From the NCBI RefSeq assembly GCF_900539295.1, contig NZ_UQBH01000004.1, positions 1-64,000 on the forward strand: a stretch of DNA of 64,000 nucleotides. Reading direction: 5' to 3'. A program made the translations under genes and the position numbers. Shown piece after piece: positions 34,557-43,105 of this stretch (positions are counted from its first letter, which is position 1; the number at the start of each line of letters is the position of its first letter). The notes below the pieces were generated by a model. That model was not told where the DNA came from, ran no database searches, and saw nothing but the letters and a program-made list of their open reading frames with translations. The DNA comes from an uncultured Megasphaera sp. Its GTDB lineage: Bacteria; Bacillota; Negativicutes; Veillonellales; Megasphaeraceae.

Positions 34557-35672
34557 ATGAATACCAACACCCAAAAGGCGCTGGAATCCCTGCAGCGGCG
34601 TAAGGTTAATTCATCCATCGCCATTGCCGCAGATCTGGCAAACGACAACATGAATAGCATTTGCCGGCTGGCCCTGGCCTGGATTAGTGATGGCAGCGTC
34701 CATGGCATTTCTTATCTCATCAAGCCCCGCGAAGGTCCCGTTGAAACCCGACATGTCACGGAAGCCATGCTGAAAGACAGCAAGCCTTTTGATGCCGTCT
34801 GGGATGAAGACATATCCTTTCTCATCGAAGATGCCTTCCTGTCGGCCTATCATTCAGAAGAGTTGTTTACCGCCATCAAGGCCAGCTATGAAGCGTCAGG
34901 CCGGGAATGGCCCGTCCGCGACGTTTACATCCGAGATCTCCAGTTCTTAGCTGCGACATACATCCCGAATCTGGCCAACGACTCGCTGACGTCCATCCTG
35001 CACCGCATGGACATCACCGTCGACATGGACAGTGCCCTCAGCCGGGCCATGGCCTGTATCTGCGGCCTAAGCTGGCTGGAAGAGTTCTATCCCATTTCCA
35101 GTTACCGCATCCCTTTATCGTCAGTCATGGCCGGTGCCCTTCGAGGACATGAAGAAAGCCTTGAACCGCCGGAGTCTGAAGAGGAAGAAAAGGAAAAGAG
35201 TAAATATAAAAAATTGGACTATTATACGAAGATACTCTTACTCCCTTTCGTCATACTCTGCCTGTTCCTCACCATTTATTACATCCACCGCCAACGCGAG
35301 GCCAATCAGTCGAACGTCAACTTTTCCCAGTATTCCCAAGACGGCGTTCCGGCCATGAGCGATACAGAAAAAGAAGCGCAGCCCAAGGAACACCGCCTGC
35401 CGTCCAGCAGCGGCCGCTACCTCATGATGCGCGGGACCTATGTCATCCCCGACAAAGAGACGATTCCCGTTTTCCTGAAAGCCAGCCGCAACCGCGACAT
35501 GGAAACCATACGGGCCCTCGTCCGCTCCGATAAAATTCTGATTTTCGCCAAACCGACGCGAATCCAGATTACCGATGATACCGTCTACGAAGGATTTATT
35601 CCCATTCAAATCCTCGAAGGGGATTACGCCAACCAAAAAGGTTTCGCCGCAGAAAATATGATTACAAAATAA
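34557..35672 (+). CDS. membrane protein with degenerate exonuclease-like domain
   Basis: A 371-residue protein that I cannot place in a named family. Residues 18-170 read like a DnaQ-type DEDD exonuclease (SSIAIAADLANDN, then HGISYLIKPREGP, HVTEAMLKDSKPFDAVW), but the motif I Glu, the motif II Asp (SAYHSEELF) and the motif III His (VDMDSALSRA) are not there; only D26 remains. An acidic/Lys stretch follows, then one membrane helix (226-243, ILLLPFVILCLFLTIYYI) and a soluble 125-residue C-terminal part. ATG at 34557 has AGGGAGG 9 bases upstream. It directly follows the NYN/LOTUS gene. Confidence 0.65.
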   Translation: MNTNTQKALESLQRRKVNSSIAIAADLANDNMNSICRLALAWISDGSVHGISYLIKPREGPVETRHVTEAMLKDSKPFDAVWDEDISFLIEDAFLSAYHSEELFTAIKASYEASGREWPVRDVYIRDLQFLAATYIPNLANDSLTSILHRMDITVDMDSALSRAMACICGLSWLEEFYPISSYRIPLSSVMAGALRGHEESLEPPESEEEEKEKSKYKKLDYYTKILLLPFVILCLFLTIYYIHRQREANQSNVNFSQYSQDGVPAMSDTEKEAQPKEHRLPSSSGRYLMMRGTYVIPDKETIPVFLKASRNRDMETIRALVRSDKILIFAKPTRIQITDDTVYEGFIPIQILEGDYANQKGFAAENMITK

Positions 35673-35723
35673 AAGCGCCTGCTCGCCGAGGCTCTATACC
35701 TCCTGCGAGCAGACGCTCTTTTT
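35671..35723. terminator. bidirectional terminator
   Basis: Stem AGCGCCTGCTCGC/GCGAGCAGACGCT with A-run and T-run flanks, between the convergent membrane-protein and ArsR-family genes. Confidence 0.85.
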
Positions 35724-35741
35724 GTGTGTGAAATCATCAGG

Positions 35742-36068
35742 CTATAAGTCTTCACCGATGAAACGGGATAGTTCCTGTAACGCTTGTTCGTTGCGGCGAT
35801 AGTAAGTCCAGCGCCCAACGCGTTCTGTCGACAATAAGCCGGCACGCTGCAGCATATCCAAATAGTGAGAAATCGTCGATTGCGAAATCCCAGCTTTATC
35901 CTGAATAGAACCAACGCAGATGCCACCAGGGCAGTCGGCTGTATCTGGAGACAGATGAAGCTTTTTACCAGGAAAATGTTTTTCCGGATCTTTGAGCCAG
36001 ATCAGGATATTTACCCGCGTTTCATTGGAGAGTGCCTTGCACATTTCCATGAATTGCTTCTTGTCCAT
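35742..36068 (-). CDS. ArsR-family transcriptional regulator
   Basis: A 108-residue winged-helix protein (CKALSNETRVNILIWL; recognition helix in AGISQSTISHYLDMLQRAGLL). A distinctive insert ahead of the recognition helix, DCPGGICVGSIQDKAG, carries two Cys that could sense a thiol-reactive or metal ligand; the C-terminal SmtB metal site is absent. It stands alone, convergent with the preceding gene, so the target is unknown. It is not closely related to the SmtB-like regulator at 8.1-8.4 kb. Confidence 0.85.
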   Translation of the reverse strand: MDKKQFMEMCKALSNETRVNILIWLKDPEKHFPGKKLHLSPDTADCPGGICVGSIQDKAGISQSTISHYLDMLQRAGLLSTERVGRWTYYRRNEQALQELSRFIGEDL

Positions 36069-36171
36069 CTGTATACATCTACCTTTCTAGATATTTAAAA
36101 ATTATCTATTAATAGGATACGATGAAATGGCATTTTTGTCAATATATACGAGTAATATTTGAGTAAACAAA

Positions 36172-36366
36172 TTAGAAAGCGTCCCATTCGGCAAAGCGTT
36201 CATTCATTCGTTTTTTCTTAATTTTCCGCGTCTTTTCCTCACTCGAGGCAAAGGGCATCTTTCCCGCCTCGATAGTTCGTTTATAAAAAATTTCTACCGC
36301 TTGTTCTTCCGTCAGGCCTAAGCGGGCAAAGACGGCCCGAGCCTTCTCTCTCGTCACTTCATCCAC
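36172..36366 (-). CDS. RelB/DinJ-family antitoxin-like protein, no toxin gene
   Basis: A 64-residue protein with the DinJ/RelB pattern: a charged N-terminus, then RAVFARLGLTEEQAVEIFYKRTIEAGKMPF (ribbon-helix-helix) and a basic/charged C-terminus. GTG at 36366 has AAGGAG 9 bases upstream; the ATG at 36375 abuts that site and is less likely. It overlaps the cobT stop by 8 bp and so is translationally coupled to cobT. No RelE/YafQ toxin follows. Confidence 0.7.
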   Translation of the reverse strand: MDEVTREKARAVFARLGLTEEQAVEIFYKRTIEAGKMPFASSEEKTRKIKKKRMNERFAEWDAF

Positions 36367-37420
36367 GCTGTTCATCTCCTTGGCGTTGATCGTATCGTGC
36401 CTGTGCTTCTTGATTGATGCCGTCTAAAGTCGCCATATGCCAGACGGCATACATCATCGTCTTGAGCAGGATGACACCCAGCACGGCTCCCGTCCCTTCA
36501 CCGAGGGAAAGACCTGCCGTCAAGGGCACATCATACTCGTCGATGCCGCATAAGCGCAGGGCCTGAGCCATGCCGGGCTCCCGCGAAATATGAGACGGCA
36601 GGGCAAAGTCCCGTACCTTAGGATTCATGGCAACGGCACAGGCCAAGGCCGTCGCCGTAATAAAGCCGTCGATATAAAAAGGGATGCCTTCGTCAGCACA
36701 GGCCCGCATGGCCCCGCACAAGGCGGCCAGGTCAAATCCGCCGACACAGCGAAGAGCCCCTTCCGGCGATGTGAGTTCCCTTTCATAGCGCTCCATGGCA
36801 TCAGCAATGACACTCCGCTTATGGAAAAGGAGTTTATAATTTCCCCGGGCAGAACCAAAACCGGAAAGCCAGGTCATCTTCTTCGGCGACAGGGCCGTAA
36901 GCACCGCTGCCGACGTCGTCGTATTGCCGATACCCATTTCTCCGAAGGACAGGAGGTTGATGCCGTCGGCCTTTGCCGCCTGCACCCGTTCTCGTCCGGC
37001 AGCCATCGCCTTATGAAGCTGGTCTTCACTCATAGCCGGTTCCTTGGAAAAATCCCGCGTCCCCCTGGCAATCTTGCAGTCGATACCGACGGCATCAGCA
37101 CTGTCAATACCGACGTCGACGACCTCATAGGGAATCTCTTGACTGCGGCAGAAGCAGGTCACGGCCGACGTCCCTTCCACCATGTGGCGGCTCTGCATAT
37201 AAGTGATATCGGCTAATTGGGCGACGACACCGGAGCGGACGACGCCGTTGTCGGCTGCAAAGATGAGGTGCTTGGGCCGGAGCTCTCTATGAAATTCTCC
37301 CCAAGCGAGCAGCACCTGCTTAGCCTGTTTTTCTAAGAGGCCCAAACTTCCGGGCGGCTTGGCTAAATTGTCCACTTGGTGCAGCACCTGCTTGATATAA
37401 GCTTCTCTATCTTCGGTCAT
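36359..37420 (-). CDS. cobT: nicotinate-nucleotide--dimethylbenzimidazole phosphoribosyltransferase
   Basis: CobT activates the lower ligand of cobamides by moving phosphoribosyl from nicotinate mononucleotide. A 353-residue protein with KPPGSLGLLEKQA, IFAADNGVV, LLSFGEMGIGNTTTSAAVLTAL and the catalytic SLGEGTGAVLG stretch at the C-terminus, all intact. The start at 37420 has AAGGGG 8 bases upstream. It is followed by a coupled RelB-like gene. A second, divergent CobT homologue lies at 54.5-55.5 kb. Confidence 0.94.
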   Translation of the reverse strand: MTEDREAYIKQVLHQVDNLAKPPGSLGLLEKQAKQVLLAWGEFHRELRPKHLIFAADNGVVRSGVVAQLADITYMQSRHMVEGTSAVTCFCRSQEIPYEVVDVGIDSADAVGIDCKIARGTRDFSKEPAMSEDQLHKAMAAGRERVQAAKADGINLLSFGEMGIGNTTTSAAVLTALSPKKMTWLSGFGSARGNYKLLFHKRSVIADAMERYERELTSPEGALRCVGGFDLAALCGAMRACADEGIPFYIDGFITATALACAVAMNPKVRDFALPSHISREPGMAQALRLCGIDEYDVPLTAGLSLGEGTGAVLGVILLKTMMYAVWHMATLDGINQEAQARYDQRQGDEQRG

Positions 37421-37675
37421 ATATATCCCCTTTTGCCCCTTCGGTCTTGACGGCTGCCATCGACGGCCGACAAAAACCTCCATCTGTATTATTTTTTTAT
37501 TGTATCATGATTGGCCGTTCTTCGCCATGACGGCCCCTGTTAATACAAAAAAATGTATTTTTAAAAATTCTGACACAGACACTCGTGAATATTTGTCCAT
37601 TCTGTAGCACATATTTCCTTGAAAAAACGTTTAATTTATGTCAGAATAATAGACATAAGAGTGGAGGTGGCTATC

Positions 37676-38692
37676 GTGTCCACAATTAAAGATATTGCAA
37701 AAGCTGCCGGCGTTTCTATTGCTACCGTTTCTATCGTCCTGAACGGCAAGGGGCGGGAACGAAAAATTTCTCAGGAAACTCAACAGCGTATATTCAAAAT
37801 TGCACAAGATTTAAACTACGTTCCCAACCAATCGGCAAAGAAGCTGCGGTCAGCTCAAAAGGACAGCTACGCCATTGCATTCTACTGGGCAACAGACTTT
37901 CGTATCAACTACTTGGCCCGTATTACCCTCGGTATCCAAGAAGAAATCATGAAACAGAATAAAACAATTCATTTAACCGTCGTCCCATATAAAGTCGATC
38001 AGCTCCAAAAACAGCTCGAGGCCATGCAAAATGAATTTTTCAACGGCATCATCATCGCCAACATGTCCAACAAGGATATGGATTACCTCAATTCCATCCA
38101 TATTCCCTGCCCGGTGGTACTGTTCAACAGAGAATCGGATAAATACAGCAGCGTCACCATGGACAACTATCAGATTGGCTGCAACGTCGCCCGTCACTTC
38201 CTCGACAAAGGCATTTTTGACGCCGGCGTCTTGACTCATGATACGACCTTCCCCATCATGCGTACTTGGATGCAGGGCTTCCTCGATACCTTTGCCCAAA
38301 ACGGCCATCCCGTTCCGGAAGAAAACATCGTCCTCTGCGACACGGCGTCGTCCAGTGCCGTCGCCGCAACGAAAAAACTCTATGAAGAAAAACGCATGCC
38401 CCGTGCCATGTTCTGCGAATCGGACGTCCTGGCTCACGGCATGCTCTACGCCTGCCACGACCTGGGCATATCGATTCCGAAAGAAGTAGAAGTCTTTACC
38501 ATCGGGATCAATATGGCTCAACTCAACGACTATGCCATTCCGTCCCTGTCCCGCGTCGACATCCCCATGGGTGAAATCGGACAGCACTGCCTGCATCTCA
38601 TGGTCGATCTCATCGAAAAGAAAAAAGAAAATCCGACAGTTCAGTTCGTCGAAGGCCGGGAAATCATCGGCCAGTCCTCTCCTGCAGAATAA
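37676..38692 (+). CDS. LacI-family transcriptional regulator
   Basis: A 338-residue repressor. The LacI-type HTH is at the very N-terminus (TIKDIAKAAGVSIATVSIVLNGKGRERKIS, hinge KKLRSAQ) and the rest is a periplasmic-binding-like ligand domain (NMSNKDMDYLNSIHIPCPVVLFNRES, FCESDVLAHGMLYACHDLGISIP). The start is GTG at 37676 with GGAGG 8 bases upstream; the ORF continues upstream without a site. No sugar operon is adjacent and the effector is unknown. Confidence 0.88.
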   Translation: MSTIKDIAKAAGVSIATVSIVLNGKGRERKISQETQQRIFKIAQDLNYVPNQSAKKLRSAQKDSYAIAFYWATDFRINYLARITLGIQEEIMKQNKTIHLTVVPYKVDQLQKQLEAMQNEFFNGIIIANMSNKDMDYLNSIHIPCPVVLFNRESDKYSSVTMDNYQIGCNVARHFLDKGIFDAGVLTHDTTFPIMRTWMQGFLDTFAQNGHPVPEENIVLCDTASSSAVAATKKLYEEKRMPRAMFCESDVLAHGMLYACHDLGISIPKEVEVFTIGINMAQLNDYAIPSLSRVDIPMGEIGQHCLHLMVDLIEKKKENPTVQFVEGREIIGQSSPAE

Positions 38693-38723
38693 CGGCTTTA
38701 TGCTTTAACCTCCCTATATTGCC

Positions 38724-38772
38724 AAAAACAACCTGTCCTCTAAAGATACAGTCTTTAGGGGACAGGTTGTTT
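38724..38772. terminator. bidirectional terminator
   Basis: A long stem (AAACAACCTGTCC/GGACAGGTTGTTT with TCTAAAGA/TCTTTAG inside) between the convergent lacI-type gene and selA. Confidence 0.88.
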
Positions 38773-38785
38773 CGTATGCGTTTTT

Positions 38786-40183
38786 TTATGATTCAGACCG
38801 AAAAAAAGCTTTCAATGCCTCTGCAATATCGGAAAATTCGTCATCAGAAAGGGTGCGGACGGAAAAAATCAGTTTTTCATGGCGAATGAGAGCAATAATC
38901 GCTGGGTATCCTTTTCGAAGGCCTTCTTCCAAGGCGGCTGCCGACACCGTCATCGGCCGGACAGCAACGCCCCAGCCGGGAAGGACAACACCGGGACAGG
39001 CCCCGCCGCCGACGGCATCTTCGACTTCGACGAGGGTGATTTCAACGGGAAGATTTTCCTTTCCTAAGAGCGCAGCCAAGGCCTCTCCGCGCGTACGACA
39101 AAGTTCGCCAGACTGGGCGAGAGATGCCAAGGTCGGGATCTTCTGAAGGCCTTCACCGTCCCGATATATCATGAGCGTCCCTTCGAGAGCAGCTAAGGTC
39201 ATCTTATCGATGCGAAGGGCCCGAAGCAAGGGGTGACGTCTCATGGATTCAATATAAGAAGCCTTGCCGACGATGATGCCCGCCTGGGGGCCGCCTAAAA
39301 GTTTATCCCCGCTAAAGGTAACGACGTCACAGCCGGCTTCGACAGCTTCGCGGACCGTCGGTTCATGAGGGAGTCCCAGTGTCTCCAAGTCGACAAAGAG
39401 GCCGCTGCCGAGATCAGTGATACAGGGCAGGTTTCTTGAATGTGCCAGTTCAGCCAGGTCAGCGGCTGCTACACTATCCGTAAAGCCGATGATGCGGTAG
39501 TTGCTGGTATGGACCTTCATCAAAGCACCAGTGGCTTCACCCATAACCCGTTCATAATCGGCCAGATGAGTCTTGTTGGTCGTCCCCACCTCACGGATGG
39601 TACAGCCTCCCTGTTCGATGACATCGGGAATGCGGAAGGAGCCGCCGATTTCAACCAATTCTCCTCGGGAAATGACGACTTCTTTACCAGGCACCAGGCT
39701 GGCCAACACTAACAGGACAGCGGCGGCATTGTTGTTGACGACCAGGGCATCTTCGGCCCCGGTCAGCCGGCAGAGGAGGTCCCGCACATGGTCATCGCGA
39801 AGGCCCCGCTTCCCTTGAGCTAAATCGTACTCTAAATTATTGTAATGTCCGACGAGGTCCGCCATCTGCCGGGCGATGTCCGGACTGAGGACAGACCGGC
39901 CCAAATTGGTATGAAGGATGGTCCCGGTTCCATTGATGACTCGGCGCAGGTGTGTCCGATCAGCCCTTTGTATCGCAGAAAGAACGGCCTTTTCAAAAAG
40001 CTCCATAGAAAAAGGCTCCTCCCGGCGGCCTTCCAAGATAGCGCGCCGCCAGTCATCGAGAACGGTGCGAATGGCATCGCGGATGACATGGCGAGGCTTT
40101 CCCAGCCCTTGAAAAGCCGGGCGCTGCAAAAGGGTATCCACATCTGGCAGCTGGCGAAGCAGCTGTTGAATGGCTTCATTCAT
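38786..40183 (-). CDS. selA: L-seryl-tRNA(Sec) selenium transferase
   Basis: SelA turns Ser-tRNA(Sec) into Sec-tRNA(Sec) with selenophosphate, using PLP. A 465-residue protein with RRVINGTGTILHTNLGRSVLS, VNNNAAAVLLVLASL and the PLP-Lys motif VTFSGDKLLGGPQAGIIVG. ATG at 40183 has AAGGAG 9 bases upstream and overlaps the selB stop by 8 bp. The tRNA-Sec gene (selC) was not found in the window. Confidence 0.95.
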   Translation of the reverse strand: MNEAIQQLLRQLPDVDTLLQRPAFQGLGKPRHVIRDAIRTVLDDWRRAILEGRREEPFSMELFEKAVLSAIQRADRTHLRRVINGTGTILHTNLGRSVLSPDIARQMADLVGHYNNLEYDLAQGKRGLRDDHVRDLLCRLTGAEDALVVNNNAAAVLLVLASLVPGKEVVISRGELVEIGGSFRIPDVIEQGGCTIREVGTTNKTHLADYERVMGEATGALMKVHTSNYRIIGFTDSVAAADLAELAHSRNLPCITDLGSGLFVDLETLGLPHEPTVREAVEAGCDVVTFSGDKLLGGPQAGIIVGKASYIESMRRHPLLRALRIDKMTLAALEGTLMIYRDGEGLQKIPTLASLAQSGELCRTRGEALAALLGKENLPVEITLVEVEDAVGGGACPGVVLPGWGVAVRPMTVSAAALEEGLRKGYPAIIALIRHEKLIFSVRTLSDDEFSDIAEALKAFFRSES

Positions 40184-42098
40184 AAAAAGTCTCTCCTTTT
40201 GATTCATAGTCGGCCGCCTTCGGTCCGGCAGCCCGGCCGTCGCCGGCTCTCACCGTCAGGCCTTTTCCGTCAAAATAGGTCAGGATCAAAAGGGCCTGAC
40301 GGCGGTTAATCTTCAAGAGATCCCGCAAGGTTCCTACTTTCAAGACCGCCTCCGTCTTAAAATACTGAACGATGATTTCCGCTGCCCGATGAATCCGGTC
40401 CTTGGATAAGACAAAATCCGGTGAAAGAAAGATGAGGCTCTTCCCCTGCAAGGCGGTTAGGATTTCCGGTACCTCCGTCCCCAAAGAAAGGAGGTCAGCA
40501 ATCGCAACGGGACTGTACCCGCTTCGAGCCAATCGCTTTTCAATCTCCGACTGATATTGACGCTGGCGAAGTGAAAAGACGCGGCGAAAATCCTTAGCCG
40601 CCACGAAATTCCGCGACAGGCGGCAGATTTTCCTCGACAAGAACAATTGCAGCAGCGCCCGTCCTTCTCTTTCACCAAGGCCCAACCGCTGCCGCCACTC
40701 CGATTGAGGCATGCCGAGGCGCAAGGGCCACCTTTGATGATATTCATGGAGGATGGAAAGGCTCCGAGCCTGCCATGATTTGAAGGCTTCCAGATGAAGC
40801 CAGCCCAGGTGAAATTCCTTTGCCAGTCCCTGACTTTTTAAATGTTCGAGGGCCTCTTCAACCTGTTCCAGCGGCAGATCGGTCCCGGCAGAAACGGCCG
40901 CAGCCGTCGAAAAGGGCACTTGACAACACTGCAAAAAATGAGCAATCAATTCGCCTTTCAGACCGGCATCGCGAGCCCGTAAGGCCGTCAGCAGCTCCTC
41001 TTTAAAGCGGCGGTGTTTTTCCGGCCGGGCATCGAGGATTTTCCCGCCGGCCAGGGTATGCATGGGAGAAAAAGAACGCAGAATAAAGGGATCGCCGCTT
41101 TTGACATAGATTTCATCTCGCTCCAGCCGCAGCTGCAAGAATCCGGCTGTCCCGGGTTCTATCTGCTCAACCCCCAAGGGGACGACACGGGCCATGACTT
41201 CCCGCGTCCCGACCAGGAGGCGCACACGCTGCCAAAGAACGAGGGGCGGCGCCTCACCAAGGCAGGTCACCTTGGCATCGATCATACGCGTCGCTGTCAT
41301 ATCCGGCACCGTACAGAGGACAGATCCCCGGAGGACGTCCACACTGGAAATTCCGGCCAAGTTGAAAGCCGTCCGCTGTGATGGTTCCGCTCGCGGAACG
41401 CTTTCTTCATGCACCTGGATATTGCGGATGCGCAGCTGCCGCCCGCCGGGATAAAGCCATAGAGACTGCCCCCTTTCCACGGCCCCGTCGAGGAGGGTAC
41501 CCGTGACGATGGTTCCGACACCATTGATAGAAAAAGAACGGTCTACATGGAGGCGGCCATGACCGCCGGAAACTTGGGGCAAAATCGTTTCCGCCGTCTG
41601 CTGAATGGCAGCAATAAGTTCCGGTAAGCCGCGGCCGCTTACGGCATCGGTAACGACGACCGGTGCCGACTCCGCCGCCGTACCGCCGAGGTCCTGCCTC
41701 ATCTGATTTAAGGCTGCGTCAAGAGCTCCCGGCGAAACGGTGTCAGCCTTAGTGACGACGACAATAAATTTACGAACGCCAAAAAGGGTCAAGATGCCGA
41801 GATGTTCTCGCGTCTGCGGCATGACCCCTTCATTGGCATCGACGACGAGAAGGACCATGTTGAGGCCCGGCAAGCCGGCGACCATATTCTTTATAAACTT
41901 TTCATGACCGGGTACATCGACGATGCCGGCCCGCGTCCCATCGGGCAGGTCCAGCCAGGCAAAGCCTAAATCGATAGTCAGGCCCCGCCGTTTCTCTTCA
42001 GTCGTCCGGTCGGTCTCGATTCCCGTCAGGGCCCGCACGAGGGTCGTCTTGCCATGATCGACATGACCGGCTGTCCCGATGACGATATGTCTGGTCAT
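40176..42098 (-). CDS. selB: selenocysteine-specific elongation factor SelB
   Basis: SelB carries Sec-tRNA(Sec) to UGA codons marked by a bSECIS hairpin. A 640-residue EF-Tu-like GTPase: GTAGHVDHGKTTLVRALTG (P-loop), DVPGHEKFIKNM (G3), VTKADTV (G4), followed by EF-Tu domains II-III and a C-terminal set of winged helices (about 380-640) for SECIS binding. It is followed by selA with an 8-bp overlap and preceded by the DUF3343 gene at 4 bp. Confidence 0.95.
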   Translation of the reverse strand: MTRHIVIGTAGHVDHGKTTLVRALTGIETDRTTEEKRRGLTIDLGFAWLDLPDGTRAGIVDVPGHEKFIKNMVAGLPGLNMVLLVVDANEGVMPQTREHLGILTLFGVRKFIVVVTKADTVSPGALDAALNQMRQDLGGTAAESAPVVVTDAVSGRGLPELIAAIQQTAETILPQVSGGHGRLHVDRSFSINGVGTIVTGTLLDGAVERGQSLWLYPGGRQLRIRNIQVHEESVPRAEPSQRTAFNLAGISSVDVLRGSVLCTVPDMTATRMIDAKVTCLGEAPPLVLWQRVRLLVGTREVMARVVPLGVEQIEPGTAGFLQLRLERDEIYVKSGDPFILRSFSPMHTLAGGKILDARPEKHRRFKEELLTALRARDAGLKGELIAHFLQCCQVPFSTAAAVSAGTDLPLEQVEEALEHLKSQGLAKEFHLGWLHLEAFKSWQARSLSILHEYHQRWPLRLGMPQSEWRQRLGLGEREGRALLQLFLSRKICRLSRNFVAAKDFRRVFSLRQRQYQSEIEKRLARSGYSPVAIADLLSLGTEVPEILTALQGKSLIFLSPDFVLSKDRIHRAAEIIVQYFKTEAVLKVGTLRDLLKINRRQALLILTYFDGKGLTVRAGDGRAAGPKAADYESKGETFYE

Positions 42099-42102
42099 CT
42101 TG

Positions 42103-42375
42103 TCAACCTTCTTTTATCTTCGTATATGAAACGGCAAGGCCTTGACGGCAGGCATGATATAAAGCGGCCCAGTCCACCGACTCTTTGTCGAGCAAGGCAG
42201 TGAGGGCCGCTTCATCATTCAACTCGTATTTTAAAGAAAAACCGCAGGACGCATCGATTTTTCCCGGTGTAGGAATGATGCGTACCGAAAGTCCCGCTTC
42301 CTTAGCAAGGCGCTCGCCTTCAATAGCCTGCTTCGTCGACGGCACTAAGACGATGCCGTATTCACTGACCGCCAT
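42103..42375 (-). CDS. DUF3343 protein (putative Se/S carrier-like)
   Basis: A 90-residue protein of the DUF3343 family, proposed elsewhere to carry selenium or sulfur. It reads GIVLVPSTKQAIEGERLAKEAGLSVRIIPTPGKIDASCGFSLKYE; Cys44 in the conserved SCGFSLKYE is the candidate carrier residue, and a second Cys is near residue 75. It overlaps the TSCPD gene by 1 bp and precedes selB by 4 bp. Role inferred from the family and the operon. Confidence 0.82.
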   Translation of the reverse strand: MAVSEYGIVLVPSTKQAIEGERLAKEAGLSVRIIPTPGKIDASCGFSLKYELNDEAALTALLDKESVDWAALYHACRQGLAVSYTKIKEG

Positions 42376-42632
42376 TACCCTTCCTGAGCCAAGGCCTGTT
42401 CAACGGCCAGTGCCAGCTGGTCGGCACAAGACGTTCCCCGGTCCTCGCAGGGATTGCCCTTTAAGATGGCGACAGCCCGCTTGGCATCGGCATCTTCAAG
42501 AAGCTTGCCGAGAGCCAGGGTATTGCCCGGGCATCCGCCGACGAAGCGGACGTCATGGAGCTTTCCGTCTTCGATGGCGAAAGAAATCTCACGAGAACAA
42601 GTTCCCTTGGTCTTATAGGAATAGCTTTTCAT
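42375..42632 (-). CDS. TSCPD-domain protein (TIGR03905 type)
   Basis: An 85-residue protein with the TSCPD layout seen at the end of some B12-dependent ribonucleotide reductases: VRFVGGCPGNTLALGKLL and CEDRGTSCADQLALAVEQAL. Cys12, 34, 62 and 69 are candidates for a metal site. The tetrad reads TSCAD here instead of TSCPD. It lies between trxA and the DUF3343 gene in the selenium operon. Function unknown. Confidence 0.85.
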   Translation of the reverse strand: MKSYSYKTKGTCSREISFAIEDGKLHDVRFVGGCPGNTLALGKLLEDADAKRAVAILKGNPCEDRGTSCADQLALAVEQALAQEG

Positions 42633-42667
42633 AAAAAATCACCTCGAATATCCGTAGAAGGAACGGA

Positions 42668-42988
42668 TTATTTCAGCAGGGAATCTAATTTGCCCTTCAA
42701 TACATTGGCCGGAACGGAACCGATAGCCCGATCGACGACTTTCCCGTCTTTGAAAAAGACCATGTTGGGAATCGTGCTGACATCGTAATCCTGGGCCAGG
42801 GCCGGATTTTCATCGACGTCGAGCTTACCGATTTTTACCTTGCCCGTATATTCTTCAGCAAGTTCTGTAATAATCGGGCCTTCCTTTTCGCATACGCCGC
42901 ACCAGGTTGCAAAGAAATCGACCAAAACGGGTTCGCTGCTGTTCAAAACTTCTTTTTCAAAATTATCCATTGAAAATTTATATTCCAT
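42668..42988 (-). CDS. trxA: thioredoxin with WCGVC active site
   Basis: A 106-residue thioredoxin fold with the active site ATWCGVCEKEGP (Cys30, Cys33); the second variable residue is Val where classic thioredoxin has Pro (WCGPC). That change usually alters the redox potential. The cis-Pro loop is VSTIPNMVFF. ATG at 42988 with AAAGGTGG upstream is preferred to an upstream GTG. It is first of a run leading to selA and may supply reductant for selenium handling. Confidence 0.9.
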   Translation of the reverse strand: MEYKFSMDNFEKEVLNSSEPVLVDFFATWCGVCEKEGPIITELAEEYTGKVKIGKLDVDENPALAQDYDVSTIPNMVFFKDGKVVDRAIGSVPANVLKGKLDSLLK

Positions 42989-43105
42989 AATAGACGCCAC
43001 CTTTCTTATTTTGACTATTTGCCTTTTATAACTAATTTCATTATATATTAGTACACCAATCGAGTCAAGTTTTCCGAAAAAATTTACAAAATCGTCAAAA
43101 AGGGC

